A DNA stretch of 64,000 bases, from NCBI GenBank assembly GCA_003988855.1, contig QYAI01000056.1:1-64000 (forward strand), written 5' to 3'. The notes under the pieces were generated by a model that saw only the letters and a program-made list of their open reading frames with translations, was not told where the DNA came from and ran no database searches. The DNA is from Arachnopeziza araneosa (lineage: Eukaryota; Ascomycota; Leotiomycetes; Helotiales; Arachnopezizaceae). The translations under genes were made by a program, and so were the position numbers. Below, piece after piece: positions 50,029 to 61,565 of the stretch (the first letter of the stretch is position 1; each line of letters opens with the position of its first letter).

Positions 50029-50399
50029 GACTGATTGCTGTTTGATCGGCTTTAAAGGTCAAAGACTGTCTGAAACTTTGAGAGCGTCTTTCCCTTCTGC
50101 AGTGGGATATGTTTTTTTGGTGGGGTAGGAAAATATATGATAGAGGGGCCGGATAAACACCGGTAATAGTGTGGGAGGTAAGGATTACCTCAGCGGCTGA
50201 ATATCGGGTTCCTGGGACAAAAGGAGTCTTTCCAGAAGATCCGCGTCACGAAATTATCAAGCAAACTCTCCTCCTGTGTAGAACGCGTCTTGCTTAGCAC
50301 AACTCCCTTGTTTTTGTACATATTCTCCTAGATGGATGCGAATTCGATTTGCAATACCCATTCTCCAAGTCGTTACTGCCCTCCATCGCACTTTCCACC
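50029..50399. promoter_or_regulatory. Divergent promoter, ADE6 and PQ-loop gene
   Basis: A 371-base spacer. A run of T lies near 50111-50117. I looked for a Bas1-type TGACTC element of purine genes and did not see one close to the ADE6 start. Confidence 0.5.
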
Positions 50400-51343
50400 A
50401 TGGGGCTCACAGCTTTCATAACGGGCGTCATCGCTCCTATTTTCATCATTATATCACCAATCACTTCATACGCAGACCAGACGTACTCGATTCACCGAAC
50501 CAAATCCAGTGCTGGATTTTCGTTGGATATACCGCTGATTATGCTGGTTGCTTCACTGCTGAGGTTAGAATTCGTGTCAAAGAAGATCTGGCTGATTCTC
50601 ACCTATTGGGCAGAGTGTTTTACTACCCAGGAGCGAAATTCGACAATTCACTGCTCATACAATCATTTATCATGATTGCAATCCAATTGGTGCTTCTGAA
50701 GGTTGCATTAGATCACCGACCCTCGCCCTACTCGAAAGGAGGAGAAGCACATATACCCTTTGCAGCGGCAAGGGAAGGCGAGCTCGGATCGAGACCATAT
50801 AACTTCTGGCAGTGGCGGTCTCCCAAGCCGTAAGTTGACGGGCCTGTGAAACCTATAGCGCGGGCTGATTGATATGCGACTAGATACTGGCAATTCCTGC
50901 TCTACTTGCTCATCTCCCTAACAGCATTCGAGCTGCTACTTTCTCCAATCCCTAGCCTCTATTCCCCCTACTCAGCTAGCCTCGGCATCATCGGACTATC
51001 TATTGAAGCCACACTCCCTCTCCCACAAATTCTATCAAATCTCCGCTCGAAGTCTTGCAAGGGATTTCGTTTGTCGGTGATAGCTAGTTGGCTTGCAGGC
51101 GATCTGATGAAGATGTTCTGGTTCTTTACGGCGACTAGTGAGATTCCTTGGACTTTCAAAGCGTGTGGTATATTTCAAATGTGTTGCGACATGTTCTTGG
51201 GGAGCCAGTATTGGATATACGGAGATGGGAAGTCGGAAACTCTCGTTAAGGATCATGAGATGGCGTCGGGGATAAACGCGCATCCACAAACCCACTCTCG
51301 AATGAGAACGCCTGTTGGAGAGAAGGACTCGTGGGTAGGATAG
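50400..51343 (+). CDS. ANY1: PQ-loop membrane protein, Any1-like
   Basis: Exons 50400-50563, 50614-50829 and 50884-51343, all in phase, 279 residues. Start at the ATG giving MGLTAFITGVIAPIFIIISP, the first membrane helix. The first PQ-loop-type region reads YADQTYSIHRTKSSAGFSLD, followed by IPLIMLVASLLRVFYYPGA. The second PQ-loop is LPLPQILSNLRSKSCKGFRL. About seven membrane helices are expected. This matches yeast Any1 and human PQLC1/SLC66A2. Yeast Any1 acts in phospholipid asymmetry and opposes flippases at Golgi/endosome membranes. The C-terminal tail (30 residues) is polar. The orthologue call is good to family level; the function is transferred. Confidence 0.82.
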
Positions 51344-53655
51344 ATAATCGAATAAATTGGCAAACAACTTAAGTATCGAAGAGTGTGGCCACGACGAGTG
51401 TGTGAGATTACTTTAGTGAGTTTAGATCACCTAGACACTGTATCCTCTGCTGTTCCTAAATGAACTGGACCTCGAACCTTCGTTGGGGTTCGAAGAGGCA
51501 TACGATTTTGAACACATCATTCTGTTTGACGAAGAACTGGGATTTGTGCCCTTCCCACTGTGGATATTGCTGTTGCACTTTGCTATCAACGCCTTGTCAG
51601 CTGCACTCAAATCTTTGAGACTGCTTGCTTTACCTTGTTTGCGATTTTTTTAACATCCACCCATCATTGCTGAATTCAGCCAACCTGAAGCGGGAGTGTC
51701 AGAGGTGCGTCCGGTGGATTTGGAATACCTAAATCCTATGTTTGTGATCAACACCTTATTGGCCCTGTTCAAAATTTTGATGTTGTTTGCTCCACTTCCA
51801 TCCCTATTCGTCATAGATCAACTCAGTCAACTCGAAGCAGTAATCTGCAATCTTCAACTTGATAGTGTACGAGGGTAGGAGGAGCAGCCAATAAAATAAG
51901 AATCTCGTTGGCTTCCAGCTGACTCTCGATATGTATATTTCGGAAGAACAGCTGAAGCAAGAATCTGAAGCAAAAACCGTGTGTTCGGAAGACCAGAAAG
52001 CGACGCAAACAGCAAGCAATGAATAAGTAGATGAATCAATGAATCAGTAAGAAAAGAATATCAGTCAATAAAATCCGTATGATCAATGCTCCCCAATCTA
52101 TTCTCTCTTATCTATCTCCATGAATCTTCTGCTGCTGTCTGTATTCCGTATCCCATGAGTCTTCTCTTCTTCTTGTCTCTCCTTTTTCTGTGTAGATGCA
52201 TAGTAGGACCTCCTTTATAGAGAGTCCTCAACACGTGCTTTCACTAGCGAAATAGCCGAAAAATACCATGCATCCTAGAACCCCACTACAATAGTCGATC
52301 CGAGATGAGCAAGTTTTGTCTTTAGCGGAAGTTCAAAAGGCGATTTGAGTTGAGTTTTTGTTGTGTAACAGTAATTTGGACTTTGCGCACGCCCATCACA
52401 AAATCAGGTCGCAATGTATAAAGCGATTTGAGATTCTGTGAGGCTGTTATAAGATGGGTGATCAATATTATATGTCGAGAAGGGTTCGGACGACTCCGTG
52501 CTTGCGTCCTGGGTGCCAAACAAAGGAGCCTGAGTCTTTCATCGCGAATCACGAGAAGCTGCTGAGACGGGGACTCGCATATGTCGAGGTTGGGGCGGGC
52601 TGCGTCTGAGGATCTCGCTTAAGAGACAGTGCTCGCTTCGTGAAAAGTTGTGAATGTCTTCAATGACTACACTTCTCCGATTGATCGGACAAAAACGCAA
52701 CAATGATAGGAAGGAGCTTAGAAATTTTTGGGGTTGTTGTTTAGCGATCAGATGCGATTGTGAAAACTTGGAAAAAGTAATTCTATCAAGAATTGCCTCG
52801 TTTCAACGTGTTTATTGACTGCGGAGCCCCGCAGAAAGCGTGGCTTGTGCACACATATGAACCCGACTTAACATCGCCACGATTATTTCTATTTTCGTCG
52901 GATCACATTCACTCTTGTGTCCTTCCCTTGAATTCCTCGAGCTCCGCTAGCGCGATCTCTTTCAACTCGGAAAGTATTTAGGGTCGGCGCCTGAACCCTC
53001 GGCCTCGATTTCTCTTCTTCCCACAACACAATCGACAACGTCAACAACAACAACAACTTCGCAACACTACACAACACTTGAAACAGTATCCAGTAAGTCA
53101 ATACTTGATTGCATTTTCTCTTCCTTAATGTCTTTCATTTCTTTGATTTTTACTAACCGGAATATATCAAGCCCCCAAGCTAAGCTCACCGAGTTTCGCG
53201 ACAACTTCCGAAAGACCAGTCTAAGTCAACAAGGTAAGCTATTCATCACTTCCTTCTTCCTCTTCTTTGATACCTTCATCGACGATCCAATATTCTTCTC
53301 ATTGCAACCGATGGCACTTGTTATTAACGAGCTGCGTATTTCGTTTATCGACTTCCATCTTTCACTACATCACATACATATTGACACTCCCAACTTCTAC
53401 ACAATCTTGTATTACATACTGTCATCGAAGAACCATCTGCCATTTGATTATCGTTGTAACTTCAAGTATTTAAAGTGCAACACTCTCCCTTCATCTTCAC
53501 TTTTACACGTTAGGCTCTCTGCCTGTTGAGTCATATCTTCTCTATCTTTTATGGCTCATATCATTGAGATTTCCAATCTCAAACTACATGTAACTGAACA
53601 GAGTCCTTGTACAGCTCGACTAACAGTGGCTATTACAGTTCCGCAACACGCAAGG
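51344..53655. other. 2.3 kb flank, 5' leader of the domain-array gene at right
   Basis: The left part is gene-free. From about 52980 the sequence looks like a leader: a CAA-rich stretch (53036-53060), a donor gtaagt near 53093, and a gtaagc near 53233 with acceptor ttacag near 53638, 18 bases before the array gene's ATG. So the array gene likely has at least two 5' leader introns. Short ORFs in this region look like chance. Confidence 0.5.
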
Positions 53656-56600
53656 ATGCCCAATTGGAAGTCTTACGAATCTTCAGTTCGCCTTCTATCC
53701 GCAATCGTCGCTGCTCATCCCGAGCTTAAGTTGAAATATGACGGTACGCAATTAATCTCTTGATTCTTCGCCTCTCACCTTACTCCCCTCTTTTGTTTCC
53801 TTCTATGCTTTCAGAGCCGATTTCATTGCCTCAGTTTGGCCCTGATAATACCTTTTCAGAAGTTGGCAGATATTACGGAGACGGAGCCAAGAACAAGTCT
53901 GTCTGAGGCCGCATGAACCTAATCAACAAGAATGCGGCGGTCCTCAGAGCGGCTGTTGATGCCGGTCAAGATCCATTCAAGGCCGAGCTACCAAGCGGGG
54001 TCAAAGGTATTCTTTGTCGGAAGTCTTCGGCATCCTCTTTTCAGTACACAATCGCACTTTATAATCATACTCAAATCCACAGTTATCTTTTCAAGTTCCT
54101 TTGTTGATATTTTATCAGAAATTGCTCGCAGATTTGGTGGGGATTGCACTATGTCAGCTGTCGAAAATCGCTTTCGACGCATTAAGACAGATGCAAAATT
54201 GATCAACCAAGCAGTTGCCAAAGGCGCCGATCCAATGACTCTGCCAATCGGCGATCCCAATGGCGAGAATTCCTTGGGCAAGAAAGGTTACTTTTTATTC
54301 TTTTAATGAACATTATGCACTTACCCACTTTTTGTTATTTGCATGAACTTTCTCGATTATTCTGATCCATTCATATCCTCTGTTATCTCTTACCAGATAA
54401 CCAGAGTAGATCTTCCTACGTTGTACAATTCAAAAGTTGGACATGGTCACTTTGACCTTTGCCAACAGCCTGTCTACGCTGGCAAGCCTGCCAAGGGTCA
54501 GCTCCAACTATCTACATCCTTCTTGCACCTCGCACCTTTCAATATTCTCAATGTCTTTCTTGCACAGTCATGGTTTTGATCGTGCCTCTAGAGATCCAGA
54601 AGCATTTCGGCGACGAGACTACGAAGTTGGGGTTGGCTTCATACTTCGTTCGTAACATCACTCCTAATGCCAAAAGCCAGAAGGAGGCGTGAAGAACGGC
54701 GAAAATCCAACCCGCATAGTCATGGTTCAGAATGTGCGAGATGGAAAGCCCGGCACGGGTCAGCTGCACTTTCTACTATTCCTACATATACACGTTTTCT
54801 TTCTGTCTTCTTGCACAGTTTCTAGGTCATTTTGTTGATATTGTCTCAGAGATTGCTCGGTGCTATGGCAAATCAGTCACGCCGAAGGCTATCATCAACG
54901 TCTTCCAACGAAACATCAGACCGAATGTCAAGTTGATCCGCAACGCATTAGATTCTGGAGATGATCCAGAGAATACTATGCTGTCAATGCTTTCTAAGGC
55001 TGGTGCTAATCGTCAGACATTTTTAGCTGCTTTCGTCGTTATTGCGCACCATCACATATTCTTTTGTCGAAGCCTTCACCACGCATAGTCAGTGTTGATA
55101 ACCCTACAGACATTGCAAGATGCTACGGATCAGGTCTCAAAGGCCATGCCCTCTCAATGCATTTCAGCCGAAATATTAAGCCAAATGCCAATCTGATCCT
55201 CGAGGCACTTGCTCGTGGGGAAGATCCGGCAGAGACTGTTCCGGTTGTTGGTGAGGTCAAATCCAAAGGCGGCAAGGGTTAGCGCATAGCACGATTTCTT
55301 TATGTTCCCCAATAGTCCTGGGAGTCTTATTAATATTGATATTAGTCATGTGTGAGCACTTTGGAGGCGGTCTCAAGCCTGGTGCCTTAGAGAAGCACTT
55401 CTTTAGGGACATAAAGCCCCAAGCTGTTCTGCTTAAGAACGCCGTTTCCAGGGGCGAGGACCCAATGGAGACGGTGACCTTTCCCACGGAGGGACGGGGC
55501 TCGAAGGGTTAGCCGCTTGAGTTTTGTCATTAGCACGTTTTCTTTAGGTTGTCTCTTACTGCACACATCCCTCGGGCCATTCTGGAACATGTATTGATAG
55601 CCCCTTAGAGATTGCTGCTTGCTTTGGGACTGATGCGACGCCTGGCGGCATCAAGTTCCAGTTTGCAACCAAGATCAAGGAAGATGTCAAGGCCATCAAC
55701 AGTGCTCGTACCAGCGGAGCTGATTGCAAGGACATCACTCTCCCAAGTTTAAGCGGAAAGGGTGGGAGTGGTGCGACTTTCCTTTATTACAGCACATTTT
55801 CCCGGCATGATATCTTGTATTAATGTCCACACAGAGATCTCTGATATCATGGGCAGTGATACGACTCCCAATGGAATCCGTTTCCAATTCACAGATCGCT
55901 TCAAGCCCATTGCCAAGCGACAGCTGGAGATGAAGGCTGCTGGGCTGGATCCAAAGGACGTTAATGTTGAAAGTGTCAAGACTACCAAGAGCAGTCGGAG
56001 TCAGAACTTCCATTTCATTTTTCAAGCACGTTTTCTTTCTGTTGCACAAGATAATGGCGGCGTATATTAATTGAGACTCAGAAATCAGTAAATTCTTCGG
56101 AAGCGACAGCACTGGAGGCGGGATTGGTTTCCAATTTCGAGCCATTAAAGCAGTCGCTAAACGCCAAAGAGACTGCATTGCAGCCGGTGGTGATCCAAAA
56201 AATCTTGTCATTGGAGGCGGCAAGGGTCAGCGATGACTTCCACTTTCTACAATGGGACAGATAGCGCAATTGTGCAGCGATTTCACTGAGGATACTTTCT
56301 GAGGAGAAATCTGTTGTTACATGGTCAGTTATTGTTTTCAAGTGTAGTTCTCGCCAAGGGCGGGGAACACGAGGCCTTGAATGCTGATGATGACCACTAC
56401 TCGTTCCTTTTCATCCAGCACAAACACAGCACATGGAGAGAGATGCGTTGAAAAACTGTCCTATATTAACTCTCTTCTAGACATTGTCTATTACTTGAAC
56501 GACGGCACCACTAGGTTTGCCTTGGAACATCGTTTTCGACCTATCAAAAAGCTAGCAGCCGCTATGCGAGCTGGCACTTATGATTCCTGTCCGCTTGCAT

Positions 56601-57384
56601 CCCCCATCTTTCTGAACTTCCTCTCGAAATCCCCGAATTCCATTTGACTCAATTTCCTATCGTCAAACTCCTTTCCTTTGTTTCCGTCCGTCATCAGCCG
56701 CTTATTACTTGAAAAGATCCATATGCTAACTTCTTCACAGCCATCGCCAATTCTTATGGTGAAGGCGTCACAGGTAAAGCAGTTTCAACTTATTTTGAGC
56801 GCGCACGTAAGGACCCTAACTGGAATTTGACTAAATCTTTAGCAGAAAACGGCTCGGGATCAAAGAGTGCAGGTGGTTTAACCAAGAAGGCCGCGGCCAA
56901 GCGTGCCACTCCGGCCAAGCACAAGCCTGCAGTCAAGGATGATGATTTTAATTCGGGTGATGACAATGAAGATGATGATTTTGATACTCCTTCCAAGAAG
57001 AAGGGACCCATCAATAAGGTTCAGTCCGGTCGTGTCACCAAACCCAAGACCACTCCCCGTCGTGCAACCACAGCTGCTCCTATCAAGTACGCTGAGTCTG
57101 ACGTTGAGGAAGAGATCCGCTCTCCTGTCAAGCACGAAAACGGCCAGGATGATGAGATGGATGTGAATGACAATCACTATTCTAGCTATTCTTCCGGCAA
57201 CGGTTATAGCGGTAATGGTTTTGTTTCCAACAGCAACGGCCACGGTCGGGAACAATTTGATGCCTACGATGAGGAGGATCAGTACGAAAATGGTGGTGGT
57301 GAGTACACTCAAGAGAATGAGCAACCTATCTACAACACGGAACCTCAACTCAACGATCCCGCAGAATACGAAGACGAGGCTTAA
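53656..57384 (+). CDS. Tandem exon-encoded domain array protein (about ten copies)
   Basis: Twelve coding exons by hand: 53656-53743, 53860-54006, 54119-54286, 54592-54758, 54850-55002, 55110-55277, 55346-55507, 55609-55761, 55835-55999, 56082-56225, 56481-56588 and 56741-57384. Every intron falls after the first base of a codon (phase 1). Exon 1 starts MPNWKSYESSVRLLSAIVAA. Each middle exon encodes one copy of a 36-56 residue domain: E/D-I at the start, a Gly-centred segment (CYGKSVTPKAI, CFGTDATPGGI), then F-x-R/F-x-I-K-P-x-A, then A-x-x-x-G-x-D-P and a short linker ending K-G at the splice. The spacing suggests a small three-helix, HTH/SANT-like fold, probably DNA-binding; I know no named family. 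The last exon adds a basic KKAAAKRATPAKHKP stretch, an acidic DDDFNSGDDNEDDDFD run and a Tyr/Asn/Glu-rich tail. Copy 1 has TGA at 53904-53906 where Trp fits; copy 3 lacks one base near 54690. Possibly functional through exon skipping, possibly decaying. Confidence 0.78.
54378..54496 (+). pseudogene. Probable dead copy inside a long intron
   Basis: The 305-base intron 54287-54591 contains a piece that ends AYxGKPAKG-like (PVYAGKPAKG) directly before gtcagctcc, the same K-G plus gtcagc boundary as live units. It begins after a cttaccag acceptor near 54398. The frame between is broken by stops. It looks like an extinct unit. Confidence 0.45.
56346..56480 (+). pseudogene. Possible second dead unit end
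   Basis: The 255-base intron 56226-56480 has gtag followed by VLAKGG-like coding at 56346-56362. Where live units have K-G then gt, this one has gc after the same AAG G, so its donor may be lost. Weak but parallel to the other relic. Confidence 0.3.
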
Positions 57385-58953
57385 GTTCCTTCACTTGAGC
57401 TTCCTGCCTGCCTCTCAAATTATGCATCTATCGCCCGCTTCCCCGCATAGATCGGCACGGTTTCAACTCATCGGCATGCAGAATTCAAAGCCATGGTTCG
57501 CTGTACTCATTTCAGGCGCTTCTCGCTTCCGCTTTTCTTCAACTTTTCGAATTTTGACGCGAGGCTTTTCAGTCTTGTTCTCTTCCCGGCGGCGTTCCGG
57601 TGATACACTTACTTGCACATACATATCTACATTCAGTCGACCATTTCACAATACCACCACACGAGTTCTCTTCAACTTTCTCTCGCTCTTGAGCTGAAAG
57701 GAGGAATACATGTGACGGCCTCTCATCACTATTCGTTTCTAACACCTAGCTTGCTGGCATTCAATTGCTGGACTTGGTTGATTCGCCGGTCTTGAGTTTA
57801 TTTGCTTGTTACTTTATGCAATCATTTGGAGTGAGTGGTTGGTTGGTTGATTCTACACTAAAATTCCACACGACTCGTTACTTCGCCTTTGCTTCTCACC
57901 ATTTCACTTCTTTCATTCATTCGACTTTGCAACCCGCCTGACTCGACTTGATTTGGTGTAGCCAGCAAGGAAGGGAAGGATGCAAGGATGGCTGATAAAT
58001 GGTATTTGATGGGATGAATGGTGATCAGGGTCGTTTTACTTCTTTCTGCTTTTTCCAAGGAGAATTCATGGTTTGTAGATGGATGGGGAGTTTCTGAGGT
58101 TTCTGATGGATAGATCGGAAAGTAAAACGGGAGGCTTTTCATATGCTTGCTGTTGCGCTTTCGATGAGGAATGCAAACTTTACTGATATTTCGCACGCGG
58201 CGTGGTTTTATGATGTGATCTTGTGATTTTGTCAGTGAAGTGTGCTATGTGATATGTGATATGCAACGTGTTTTCTCCACGTGGATTCTATACAAGACTG
58301 TGCATGGCTGAGCATGCGGAATGGAGATGTTGAATTCCACTTCTTGAGCAATTGATATCTCGCGGCATGAAATGAAGACAAAGAAAATAAATATCTTGCA
58401 AAGTCATTCGTTGATCTCGTCTGGGCTACTCAAAGTAGCTCAAAACTTGGATCATCTTTATGATATCTTCGGCATACTTTCATTCAAATTGCTCACTCTT
58501 GGCGACGGACAAAACCCTCTCGGGTGATACTTCGCTCTCCTTGTTTCAATGATAGGAAATGAATCATTGTGACTACCTCACGCCTTGTCAGTACACCTAG
58601 AGTGCATAGTTATACGTCAATCCAGTCCATTTCATCTACTTAGCATGCCTGCTGTAATTGGCCTAATTGCTCGCAAAATGAATTACTATCTTTGCTTGAA
58701 GTCAAGAATTGAAAACACCAGCATGTGAATAAAAAGGTGTCGAAGGAAGGAAAGTAGGTATATCATAGATTATCCATTATTGCTAATTAAACTAAGTATT
58801 ACACGTGTAAACTATGATGAAACTTTTTCTCAAGAATGATCTTGACTACAATCTAACATTCCCAGCCTGAATAATGAGAGCTGTTCATGTCAACAAAATA
58901 TTAGTTGCCAATCCGAATTGGGCTAGGCCTTGTTTCAATTCAAGAATCTATTT
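57385..58953. other. Intergenic about 1.6 kb
   Basis: 3' flank of the array gene and downstream side of the hydrolase gene. Minus-strand ORFs near 57858-58196 have no motif. A short repeat of gtgatatg occurs near 58249-58262. Confidence 0.5.
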
Positions 58954-60168
58954 TCAAAATCCGTGCTGCTTGATAAAATCCTGAATGTGCACATACGCCC
59001 CATGCGCTGAATAGTGATAGTTCAGGAAATGGCCAGCCCCTGGCGCGATGTAAGAGAGAGAGCTGTTGCTCGCAGCTGGGTAGAACACAGTCTTAACATT
59101 CGCAGCTTGATCGTACGGCAACCTACAGTTGCCGTCGCAGTTTAGGAAGTCGTTCTCGCCATTGACGACATCGATCGGCCCCGTGAAATTTGTAGCGACT
59201 CCGAACAGTGTGTCAAGAGTCGCCATTTCGCCAACAGTGAGGGTCTGCTTATTCTGTTCCAACGCAAAGAGCAGTGCTGGGTCAAAATTCGGTGTTCGGA
59301 AGAAAGCGAACATGCCCCCTATGATGCTGTTACTGGTGAGGTATCCACTGGTGAGATCTGAAAATCGAAGGGGCTGGGCCTCCGAGGCCATTGCTAAATC
59401 AAGTGCGGCGAAGCCGGCGACCATGCCGCTTGTTGAGTTCGAGAAACCTGTTAGGACCACTGCGTCGAAATCTTTTGGGTAATGTACTGTCGTGCTAAGA
59501 GTCTGAAAACTGCCGAAAGAGTGGCCAACTCCCACAACTTTCTTGAACGGGAGATTTGAGATGGAACCTGTGCGCAGAAGCTGGACGAGCTCGTGGGCTA
59601 CTGCAACATGAAAACCCCCCTGTACGATTTGTATTGGGTCTGGATGATCAGAGAGACCGGTTCCAAGACGATCGTAGAAGAAAGTCGTATGTCCTTGCTC
59701 AGCAGCATAGTCGATGTAGGAGTAACTTGGAGCGTTATTCCAGTAAGTTCGATCGCATCCTAACCCATGAGTGAGAAATTGAACCGTTGTATCATTGATC
59801 TTGCCGCCATTCGGGAAGCAGAGCTGCGAGTATATGCCATAAGTTCCATTAACTTTTTTCGGGCCACCGTTGAGCTTCTTGGCAAGAGTTGAGCCGATTT
59901 GAAGGCTCTCAACTACAAATTCGGTAACCTCACTCTGGTTTGCAAATCCTTGAGTGTTGAGAAGAAGGTTCGTCGCGGAGGCTGTGACATCCACCGTGCC
60001 AGTTATGCAGATTGCCTTGCCTCCTACAGAAGAATCTATCCTGGGATTCTTGAAGCCCTTCATGTAGCCAGCTAGATTGTCCGCAACGCTGGTGATCGTT
60101 GGAGTTATGGGACTGGCAGAGGCAAACGTTGTCAGCGCCATTGCGGCGGAAAAGGTAAATGGGCGCAT
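58954..60168 (-). CDS. Secreted alpha/beta-hydrolase
   Basis: Single exon, ATG 60168, 404 residues. A signal peptide is clear (MRPFTFSAAMALTTFASASP). The fold follows: LTHGLGCDRTYW (oxyanion region), FFYDRLGTGLSDHPD, the nucleophile elbow GVGHSFGSFQT with the Ser, then GENDFLNCDG where the acid lies, and APGAGHFLNYHYSAH with the catalytic His. Two Cys in CDGNC may form a disulphide. Several N-glycosylation sequons are present. It resembles secreted fungal hydrolases of the AB-hydrolase_1 type; substrate unknown. The frame is intact. Neighbours give no functional hint. Confidence 0.88.
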   Translation of the reverse strand: MRPFTFSAAMALTTFASASPITPTITSVADNLAGYMKGFKNPRIDSSVGGKAICITGTVDVTASATNLLLNTQGFANQSEVTEFVVESLQIGSTLAKKLNGGPKKVNGTYGIYSQLCFPNGGKINDTTVQFLTHGLGCDRTYWNNAPSYSYIDYAAEQGHTTFFYDRLGTGLSDHPDPIQIVQGGFHVAVAHELVQLLRTGSISNLPFKKVVGVGHSFGSFQTLSTTVHYPKDFDAVVLTGFSNSTSGMVAGFAALDLAMASEAQPLRFSDLTSGYLTSNSIIGGMFAFFRTPNFDPALLFALEQNKQTLTVGEMATLDTLFGVATNFTGPIDVVNGENDFLNCDGNCRLPYDQAANVKTVFYPAASNSSLSYIAPGAGHFLNYHYSAHGAYVHIQDFIKQHGF

Positions 60169-61565
60169 AACGACAGATGTAGGAAAGAGCACAGAAGCGA
60201 GAGATGTTTGTAGAGAAAACAGATAAGCATTCAGCCTTGTTATATATTAAACTATGATGACTCTGTACGATGAGCGGCTCTCGCTCCGACGCACCAAACG
60301 ACTCCGGGCCGAAATGCGCTGAACGCTGTGGTTAGGTAGCCTATCGAGTAAGCCTTACTTTACTCATGATGGCAAATTCTCTTACGTCTTCGATTACTGG
60401 AATGGTCCAGGGTAATGGTAGGCCAAAACGTCAGTGTTTATCATAAAAGAGAGGCTTTGAAGGGAGTTCCGCATTATGTGATTGGCTACGAGCACCGCAT
60501 TTCGTATTTCGCATTTCGCATTTCGCCACGGTAGTTACACCCATACTACATTGAGAATGACGTCCTTTACATGTGGTTTGTATCTTTGGCCTATGCCAAG
60601 AAGCTTACCAGAGAAAGTAGATTAATCCGCCACTGATAATCCAATTCCTGCGATCCTTCGATAAGTCATATCTCGAAATAGAATTAATAACCCTCCTCAT
60701 CTTGCTTTGCCCTGCGTGAAATCTCGCACTAGATTACTCGTCTTATTGAATATCAAAAATTGAATTAGTGTTCTTGATTTATACTGTTCTTGACCACTGT
60801 AAACTTAAATAATGGTGCTGTGTAACGTGAATAAGGCCTAGTGGGGACATCATCCAAGCCAGCCTTGTTCCCAGAGGGGTGGTGCGCCAGATCAACGAGA
60901 TGTGCGACAACTCCACCAAATTGAAAGCTATTAGGCAGCAAGTAGTGCAATTAAGTTAGAGTTTAAAGAAATTACTAATGCGCTTTGGCACTTGGATCGC
61001 TGAGTTCTGACATTTGCTGGGAAGGCTCTCAAAACACCCCAACCGCCCCAGCAAGTTGTCCGTCGTATTCTAAGCCTATGAGGTAGCTCAGAAGCAAATG
61101 AAAACAACATTTAACTGACCCGCCAAATTCCATGCATGGCCCTGACATTTAGCCGAAAACATACCGGAATCCCCTCCCTTTGCAGTATTGTAACTCTACA
61201 AATTTGTACAACAATGACCTCGAATGCTTATTATATGAAGTTCTTTACACAAAAAGAGCAGACTTATTTAGGTGTTCTCTTCTACAATCTACTTCGTTTG
61301 TCGTTATATTGAAACTAGCCTCTTACTAACAGTGTTATTTATTGGTTTTGGCCTGTGCATAAAGAATGCTGCCAAGCATTGGTGATCTGTCTACATGGAC
61401 TAATTTGACTGGGTAATCAGTATTACTGTCAGCACTAATATTAACCGTGCATGCCAGAGGCAACATTTTTTTCAAAAAGCACTCAGATATTGTCCCCATC
61501 TCTTTTGGAGGAAAATCACAGATCCACATATCCAACAAATTTATTAGATCTCGCAAAAGTTGAGA
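60169..61565. other. Intergenic about 1.4 kb
   Basis: Promoter of the hydrolase at the left end, promoter of the transcription factor at the right end. A short tandem atttcgc-type repeat (about four copies) lies near 60498-60526. No ORF with support. Confidence 0.5.

Larger units (their letters stand above)
53860..56588 (+). repeat. Tandem array of exon-plus-intron units
   Basis: Ten units in a row, each an exon of 108-168 bases plus an intron of 68-305 bases. Exon lengths (147, 168, 167, 153, 168, 162, 153, 165, 144, 108) are multiples of three except copy 3. Introns share words after the donor (gtcagc or gttagc) and before the acceptor (tttctttctg, cttgcacag). So exon and intron appear to have been copied together. 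Units are diverged, so copying is old. Confidence 0.7.

Noticed and set aside
56878..57348. Long minus-strand frame rich in Leu/Ile/Val
   Set aside because: It is the complement of the Asp/Asn/Glu-rich acidic tail of the array gene; GAT/GAC codons read backwards give Ile/Val. No support as a gene.
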